DNA of 64,000 nucleotides, taken from contig MCFE01000497.1 in assembly GCA_002104905.1 (NCBI GenBank), positions 1 to 64,000 of the forward strand, given 5' to 3'. Source of the DNA: Basidiobolus meristosporus CBS 931.73. Lineage: Eukaryota > Basidiobolomycota > Basidiobolomycetes > Basidiobolales > Basidiobolaceae. The translations under genes were made by a program, and so were the position numbers. The notes under the pieces were generated by a model. It saw only the letters and a list, made by a program, of their open reading frames with translations, was not told the DNA's origin and searched no databases. Shown piece after piece: positions 57,291 to 64,000 of the stretch (its first letter is position 1; each line of letters opens with the position of its first letter).

Positions 57291-57917
57291 CTTGAATACT
57301 GCAGGGACTTATTGCAAAGACTGGCACATGAAGAGCTAGCCCTTGCAGTGCTGGCTGAAGACCAGGACATATGGGATCCAGTGAATGAACAGTGGCCTAA
57401 AGCCATAGGGTTCCTGCCAAACTTGTGGTAGCAGAGTGTTATAGCAGAAATACCAATCAATTAGTGAATTTTAATGGAGTTGCTTGTTAAGTGTGGGGCT
57501 GGGCTTAATGTTAGTATAGGGTATAGGGACTTGTACAGATCAATACAATTGGCAATTGAGGCACTACTGAAGTTGAAATGTAAATAAATCAGTTTGTATG
57601 CATGAAAAATAAGTAATACAGCTGAGTCAGGTAGTAAGGAGTGTGAAAAAGAGGCAATAGCCAATCAATGCAAACAAATGTACAAGGTGATAGAGTGTCC
57701 AGGATCAGAAAGTGAGAAAATTGGCAGAGAACCAATCAAAAGCTGCGTTTGTATCATTTTGATGAAAATTTTGAAAAAGTTTTTTATAATATCTGGGGTG
57801 CAATTATTTTTTGAAGGTCTTTGCATGGTGTCCTGATGGTATCAATACCTCTTAGTCATGGGACTTGGAATATGTGACAGCCTTTTGATGGGATTGTCAC
57901 AATAGTTTTTCATAGGG

Positions 57918-58230
57918 TATACATGTTCAACAATACAAATTCAAGGACTGCATGAACTGGATTTGTATTTATTCAAGTAGCCATTGGAGGCCATTTCTAC
58001 TCAGAGTACATTGGAAGCATTGCAAGCCAGATGTTGACATTGTAGGAATATTTATTCTGAAGCAGATCACCAATGCCTACTTGGTGTGTCTACAACTTTA
58101 TGCAATGAATTGATTACAGGATATGCTTATTTTAAATGGATCCAACCAGCTAGGACATCTAATTGCCTTACATGGCAAGAAACTTGACAGTATTTTGACA
58201 GCCTCACAGCAACACTCTGATGGCATTATA
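57918..58230. mobile_element. Plavaka transposase debris
   Basis: 57918-58115 is plus-oriented transposase sequence (QYKFKDCMNWICIYSSSHWR-like, then VDIVGIFILKQITNA). 58130-58230 is minus-oriented 3' region (GGATCCAACCAGCTAGGAC). Two short pieces joined by rearrangement and cut by the Copia-C LTR. Confidence 0.6.
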
Positions 58231-61200
58231 TGTTGTAAAAATTTGTATTTCCACCTAAATATTCACCTAACTTAGTCACTTAGATCATCACCTTCAAATC
58301 CTAGAGAACACTGACCAAAATTCCTTGTTGGGATTTACTTAGAATATTTTCACCATAATACAAGGTACCCAGAACATGATAATTCTCAAAGTTGTCCAAA
58401 CAGCCCCAAACCTTGCACACATGTTCTTGGGACCTTTCTTAATCTATTCTACGTGTTTGTAATGCCAAGACCATGTAAAAGTATAAATACTACTTTTACA
58501 TTCAATGAATCATTAAGTGAAAACCACATAATCTACTTGTTCTGCCAATCACTTCCAATATCTCCAAGACTCTACAACAGGTTATGGGTCCCAAGCTGTC
58601 ACTCTCTGCAATGTCTACTACTGCTAATACCGGAATTTTTCCCTCTGCTGAAAATTTGGATGGATCTAACTACCAAGTGTGGAAGGTAAAGATGAAGATG
58701 CTGCTACAAGAAAGAGGCCTTTGGGATATTGTCATAGGGGAAGAATGCCCTCCTAAAAGCATGGGAGAGGAAGCCTTAAAGTACCAGAAGAAAGTGCAAA
58801 GTGCCTTCAACTGCATTTGCCTTAATGTTGAAGACAAATTGCTAATTCAATGATCAAGAGCAAATACAGCAAAGAATGCCTGAAAAGCATTAGAAGACAT
58901 CTACCAGTCATGTTCAGCTGCTAAGAGAATGTATCTGAAACGGAAATTCTCTACTACAAAGATGCTGCCTGGAGAAGAAATGAAAAATCTAATTAACAGA
59001 ATTACCCTGCTGGTAGATGAGATGGAATCTGTGGGCATACCAACTAATGATAAGGATGTGGTAGTTACCATCCTGAATAGCCTGACAGACAAGTTTCAGG
59101 GCCTTGTATCAGCCCTAGAGTCCAGAGCTGAAGATTCAACCTTAAATTATGTAGATGGAAGGCTCCTGGATGAAGAATTAAGAAAATCAAGCACCGATAA
59201 GAAGGAAGAAGAAAATGCTTTAATAAGCAATGATTACCAACAAAGGAGGTACCCAAGACCCTACAAAAGCAACAGCAACCTGCTTTGTAACTACTGCAAA
59301 AGGAAAGGACACACATCAGACTGGTAACTCAAAAAGAAAGATAATCAGCAAAAGAAGCCTGAATATGGAAATGCTGCAACAACTGAAGATAGACTATTCA
59401 TATCTGCACTAAATATGACCACAAACAAGGATTCTCAGATGTGGTATATTGACTCTGGAGCATCTCAACACTTTACACACCAAAAAGAACTTTTTACCCA
59501 ATATCAAGAAATTCCAATCAAGAAGGTTTTCATGGGTGACAATAGAACACTTGATGCAGTGGGAGAAGGAACTATCCAAGTAAACCTTAGAAGCAGTGAA
59601 GGAAGCCATACACTTATCTTTAAAGAAGTACTCTATGTACCAGAAATAGCCAAGAACCTACTTTCTGTAAGCAAAGCCACAGCAGAAGGACTCAGTTTCA
59701 GCTTTGACAATTCTGGATGCAAGATCACTGATCAAAATGGTGCCCATATTGCTTTGGGTATCAGAGATCAGAATCTATACAAGTTGACTTATATTCCATC
59801 ATATTTGGAAGCCAATATAAGTAACTCAAATGAAGAAACATCAATGCTTTGGCACAGGAGATTTGGATACATCAATTTTGATTATTTGAGTAAAATGATC
59901 AAAGATCAGCTAATTTCTGGAGTGAAAATTGATCCCCCAGCTAATTTGGAGCGCTGTGAAGCCTGCATATATGGGAAACAAGCCAGACAACCATTCAAGA
60001 GCTCTGGGTTAATCAAAACTAAGAAAAAATTAGATCTAATTCACTCAGATCTGTGTGGACCTATGCAAAATTTATCCTTAGGTGGGATGAAGTATTGAAT
60101 CACTTTTATTGATAATTATACATGATACACATGGGTCAACTTCATGGAGAGAAAGGAAGAAGCTCTGTCTAAGCTCATAGAGTTTAAAGCCGTGGTGGAG
60201 AGAAAAACTGGTGAAAAATCAAGAAAATAGGCTCTGACAATGGTGGAGAATACACCTCAAAACTCTTCATCCACTTCTGCAAAATTCATGGGATAAAGCA
60301 AGAGACTACTGTACCATACTCCCCACAGCAAAATGGAGTAGCAGAACATGCTAACAGATCAATAATTGATATGGCAAGATCTATGATCCATGATCAGAAA
60401 TTATCCTATGATTTTTGGGCGGAATCAGTTGCCACTGCTGTATACCTTAAAAATAGGTGTTATAATAGAATACTTCATGATTCTACTCCACTTGAAGCAT
60501 GGTATGGATACAGACCAAGTGCAGAACATCTAAGAATATTTGGGTGTACAGCATATGCTAAAAAACTGGCCAGAAATCAGTCAAAATTTGAGCCAAAAAG
60601 TGTAAAATGCATATTTTTGGGCCACTGCAATGAGAGTAAGGCATACAGACTCAACAATACCAAAGCAAAGAAGCTTATCAAGTCCAGGGATGTGTTGTTT
60701 GATGAAAATTCAAAATTTTCACAAAAAATGACATCAGATAATGACAAAAATTTGATCTCAAGTCCACCAATTGTCAAGATTGAATCAGAGCAAAACAATG
60801 AAAATCTTTAGCTCCAGAGGACTCTACAACCATGGTTCAGCCAGAAGCAGTGCCCAGGAAAATCCCAGAAGTGATCATTCCAGTATCAAATGCCCATAGA
60901 TCCAATTGGACAAGAAAGAGCTCAAATTACTATAACAATGAGGGTACAAACTTAGCCTATGCCTATTCAGTCCATATTGATGAACCCCAGACTGCAAAAG
61001 AGGCCCTAAATAGCCCTCCGACAAAGTTTTGGAGATCTGCAATGACTGAGGAATATCAGGCTCTGATGGAAAATCAAACTTGGGACTTGGTCAAATTACC
61101 AATCAACCAAAAATTAATTGGATGCAGATGGGTCTTCAAGACAAAATACAAGGCTGATGGTACAATTGAAAGATACAAAGCAAGACTTGTAGCTAAAGGA

Positions 61201-62863
61201 TACTCTCAAACAAAAGGACTTGACTATACTGAGACCTTTGCACCGGTAGCCAAGTTTAATTCCATCAGATCAACATTGGCTATTGCAGCCAAATATAAGT
61301 TTTTTATTCATCAAATGAATGTAAAAAACTGCATTTTTGACTGGAGAACTTGATGAGGACGTGTATATGGACTAGCCTGATGGGTTTGTTGACCAAGATA
61401 GCCCCCATTTGGTCTGCAAGCTTAAAAAGTTACTATATGGTCTCAAACAATCACCAAGAGCCTGGAATTGCAAGATAGATTCTTATTTGGAATCTTTGAG
61501 TTTCAAAAGAAGTAATGCTGACTATAGTATATACTATAAGCCAGATAGAGCAAATCCAGCTCTATTAGCTCTATATGTGGATGATCTTATTATAGCCGCC
61601 AATAACCTAGAAACACTAGAAGAGACTAAATCCAGCCTATCTAAGGAGTTCAAGATATCCAATCTAGGAGAACTTAGTTACTACTTAGGAATTAAATTCT
61701 CCATAGACAGAAGTACCCAGACTATCACCCTAAGTCAATCTAAGTATATTCAAGATATACTAAAGAAGTACCAAATGGAAGACTGTAAACCAGCAGCTAC
61801 CCCAATGGAGACAAACCTTAACTTGGTCAAAACTCAACCAAATCAAGAGATCTTGAGGCCATCTGAAAGCCCTGACTTTCCTTATCAATCTATGGTCGCA
61901 GTCTGATGTATATCATGCTTGGAACACATCCAGATATCTCTTATTCAGTGGGAGTTGTCAGCCATCATAATCAGAACTATGGATCTGAACATATTGCAGC
62001 AGTTGAGCGGGTTTTTAGATACCTAAAAGGAGCTGCTGATATCTGCTTAAGATACACTTACATGGATTCAGAACAGGATCTTGTGGGATACTCTGATGCT
62101 GATTGGGGATGAAATTTGGATGACAGAAGATCCACCACAGGATACACCTTTCTATACTGTAAAGGAGCAATTTCATGGAATTCAAGAAAGCAACCAACCA
62201 TAGCACCTTCCACCACAGAGGCAGAGTAAATGGCAGCCTGTGAAGCTACAAAAGAAGCAATGTGGTTAAGAAAACTTTTTACAGATTTAGGTCTATGTCA
62301 AAAAACGCCTATTACTTTATTTCAAGATAATCAAGGATGTATACAATTAGGTAAAAATCCAACTTTTCATGCTAGAACCAAGCACATAGATATTAGACAT
62401 CATTTCATACGTGAAGCTATAGAGAATAACTTAGTTAGCTTAGTTTACTGTCCTACAGATGAAATGATTGCAGACATATTTACCAAACCATTAGCTAGAG
62501 ACAAGTTTGAATATCTTAGGTCAAAATTAGGACTAGTCAGTATGAACATTTAGCTGAGTGGGAGTGTTGTAAAAATTTGTATTTCCACCTAAATATTCAC
62601 CTAACTTAGTAACTTAGATCATCACCTTCAAATTCTTGAGAATACTGACCAAATTCCTTGTTGGGATTTACTTAGAATATTTTCACCAAATACCAGGTAC
62701 CAAGAACATGAAAATTCTCAAAGTTGTCCAAACAGCCCAAACTTTGCACACATGTTCTTGGGACCTTTCTTAATCTATTCTACATAAATGTAATGCCAAG
62801 ACCAGGTAAAAGTATAAATACTACTTTTACATTCAATAAATCATTAAGTGAAAACCATATAAT
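58231..62863 (+). mobile_element. Ty1/Copia element Copia-C, full body, decayed
   Basis: 5' LTR 58231-58579 (349 bp), primer site GGTTATGGGTCC (58580), gag-pol remains, polypurine GAGTGGGAG (62556-62564), 3' LTR 62565-62863 that is cut 50 bp short by Harbinger H3. The two LTRs differ at roughly 20 of 300 compared positions, so it is far older than Copia-B. Confidence 0.9.
58584..62553 (+). pseudogene. Copia-C gag-pol pseudogene
   Basis: Same domain order as Copia-B and easy to align. Gag from ATG 58584; TGA at 58851 and again at about 58881-58883 (shared with Copia-A); the zinc knuckle is cut by TAA at 59325 just before its last Cys; protease core IDSGAS near 59450; TGA at 60096 and several more stops in the integrase; reverse transcriptase motif YVDDLIIAAN (about 61575) and RNase H GYSDADWG (62088-62111) intact as short blocks; a frameshift near 61335; the last 107 codons are open and end VSMNI at 62553. 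Not functional. Confidence 0.9.
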
Positions 62864-64000
62864 AGACTTGTTCCATCGTACCATGCCAGGGCGCGCGGCG
62901 CAATCCGCGGTTGCAAAGAACAATTGGGTGCAATATTATAGCTACCAGAAGGCAGGATTGTTCTTGGACAATTTCGCACTATGCGGGACAATCTTGCACA
63001 CTATGGCACAATCTGACACGATGAGGTTGGCGCGGATGATTGCGCCAACTTGTAATGCTTGCATCACGTGCGCGATTGGATACCGCTATAATGGCAGGTA
63101 AAATCCGGTATTTGGATATGTTTCTTTAATGTAAATGGAAATAAATGTGTATCACACTATAAACTACACTGATACTTACCATTTTGGTTACCCTCACTGC
63201 AATTGGGCGGTATCTCAGTGGTTAATTGGTCCAAAAGTATCCTGAAGCTGGCAGCCCCCAATTGGCTCATTGACTACTGAAAAAGCTACCTGATTTGCCA
63301 TCAAATATCCCATTTTGCCCATTGAGCAAGTAAATCCCTGATCCTAGTGATTGGGCAAGGTGTCATAGCTAGCATGCAAGCGATTGTGTAGGTGCAAAAC
63401 AGATCCAATAGCTGCACTGGTATTACAGATGACGTATATATATATGCAGGGTGTTTATTTATAGGGGTTCTGTCTCAAATGTGAGATGACCTTGATATTA
63501 CTTATATCAAAAATTTGATGATCACTGATTTGCGATGGCTTGATTCAGATTGCAAAAAAAAAGGGTTGTCAGGATCATTACAAATGTGAGCAATTCAAAG
63601 CGATCGCATCATCTTCTCCTGGGTTTTTTTCTCACAGGGATTACTACTGAAGCATTTGGTAGTGACTCACTTTGCAAACCTATACTACTTCCTGGCTGAC
63701 TATCATCTTGGCTACTTGTGTATTTGTAGTCAGTATTTTGCCTCCTAGTTGATGAGTGCAATGCTGCAGCTTGGCCGCGCTGAATCGCTCCAACTGAACC
63801 AACTGAACCGGCCTGTAGTGCCACGCGCTGACGCGTTCTTTTACTTGCCAAGGGCTCCGGTGGTTGAGTCACTTCATGTTGGTCATCATCAGTCAGTTCA
63901 CCAGAAGTAACTCGCTGATGGTCAGGCAAAACGGCATGCGCAGGCGTGCCTTGACGCGTTGAGATGGCCCTTGGCTGAGTTTGATGTGATGCCGCATGTT
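62864..64000. mobile_element. PIF/Harbinger-type element H3, left part, continues past the window
   Basis: Starts AGACTTGTTCCATCGTACC at 62864, the reverse complement of the right end of H1, with AAT at 62861-62863 before it. It lies in the 3' LTR of Copia-C. CpG-rich like H1. The other end and the flanking LTR remainder are outside the window. Confidence 0.82.
63609..64000 (-). CDS. Harbinger ORF2, C-terminal part (H3), off the right edge
   Basis: Minus-strand frame closely matching the C-terminus of the H1 second protein: RVTSGELTDDDQHEVTQPPE, KRTRQRVALQAGSVGSVG and the basic end PVRKKPRRR at 63609. Open to the edge of what can be seen from 63929, and similar sequence continues to 64000. 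Role inferred as for H1. Confidence 0.7.
   Translation of the reverse strand, partial: HAASHQTQPRAISTRQGTPAHAVLPDHQRVTSGELTDDDQHEVTQPPEPLASKRTRQRVALQAGSVGSVGAIQRGQAAALHSSTRRQNTDYKYTSSQDDSQPGSSIGLQSESLPNASVVIPVRKKPRRR

Larger units (their letters stand above)
51944..57545 (+). pseudogene. Plavaka accessory gene C-terminal part (P9)
   Basis: Readable pieces: MPLVEFLNINRHTKRFQHFF (52266-52325), interruption by Gypsy at 52353-57290, then YCRDLLQRLAHEELALAV and VNEQWPKAIGFLPNLW (57298-57430) and CGAGLNVSIG-like sequence (about 57500). Stops and frameshifts present. Confidence 0.6.
51944..57917 (+). mobile_element. Plavaka accessory-gene half (P9), split by the intact Gypsy
   Basis: Accessory gene sequence from the Lys/Ser-rich region (51944) to 52352, resuming at 57291 and ending with AATAGTTTTTCATAGGG at about 57901-57917. 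The Gypsy insertion lies within the codons for NALEYCRDLLQRLA. Confidence 0.68.

Overview
The window looks like nuclear DNA of a filamentous fungus. The only evident host gene (left edge) is read on the minus strand and has eleven short introns (56-97 nt) with GTAAGT-type donors and CTAAC branch points. The rest is a deep pile of transposable elements of fungal type. Host exons are fairly GC-rich and CpG-containing, whereas most element copies are AT-rich and CpG-poor. I cannot name the species. No rRNA, tRNA gene or CRISPR array was seen.

Layout: 1-2457, most of a gene for a HAUS5-like augmin (gamma-tubulin recruiting) subunit, running off the left edge. 2458-3240, upstream intergenic DNA. 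3241-8215, layered Ty1/Copia remnants, including three solo LTRs with perfect 5-bp target duplications. 8216-22675, two Plavaka/Tnp2-type (CMC superfamily) DNA transposons in inverted orientation, one split by a nearly intact Copia element (10465-15148). 22676-33366, more Copia, Gypsy-LTR and Plavaka debris, containing a 1.07-kb TG..CA-ended element inserted in reverse inside its own sister copy (28222-30366). 33367-34290, a non-repeat segment with an intact 169-codon gene of unknown function. 34291-48040, Plavaka, Harbinger and Gypsy remnants. 48041-51456, a well-preserved PIF/Harbinger element. 52353-57290, a complete Ty3/Gypsy element with LTRs that look identical and one uninterrupted 1377-codon Gag-Pol gene. 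58231-62863, a decayed Copia element. 62864-64000, the start of a second well-preserved Harbinger copy leaving the right edge.

How the parts relate: the Plavaka family carries two divergent genes, a transposase and a large coiled-coil accessory protein I do not recognise, between CCCTATGAAAAAT-type ends. The main Copia family primes from the anticodon arm of initiator tRNA-Met, and its primer site contains a candidate gag start codon. The Gypsy family makes 4-bp target duplications and the Copia family 5-bp ones. Insertion order can be read from the nesting: Plavaka copies and old Copia LTRs are oldest, then the Harbinger copies, the 10.5-15.1 kb Copia and the 52-57 kb Gypsy. Most transposon coding regions are broken by stops and frameshifts. 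The intact reading frames are the Gypsy polyprotein, the Harbinger transposase, most of the Harbinger second ORF, the 169-codon orphan gene and the augmin gene.
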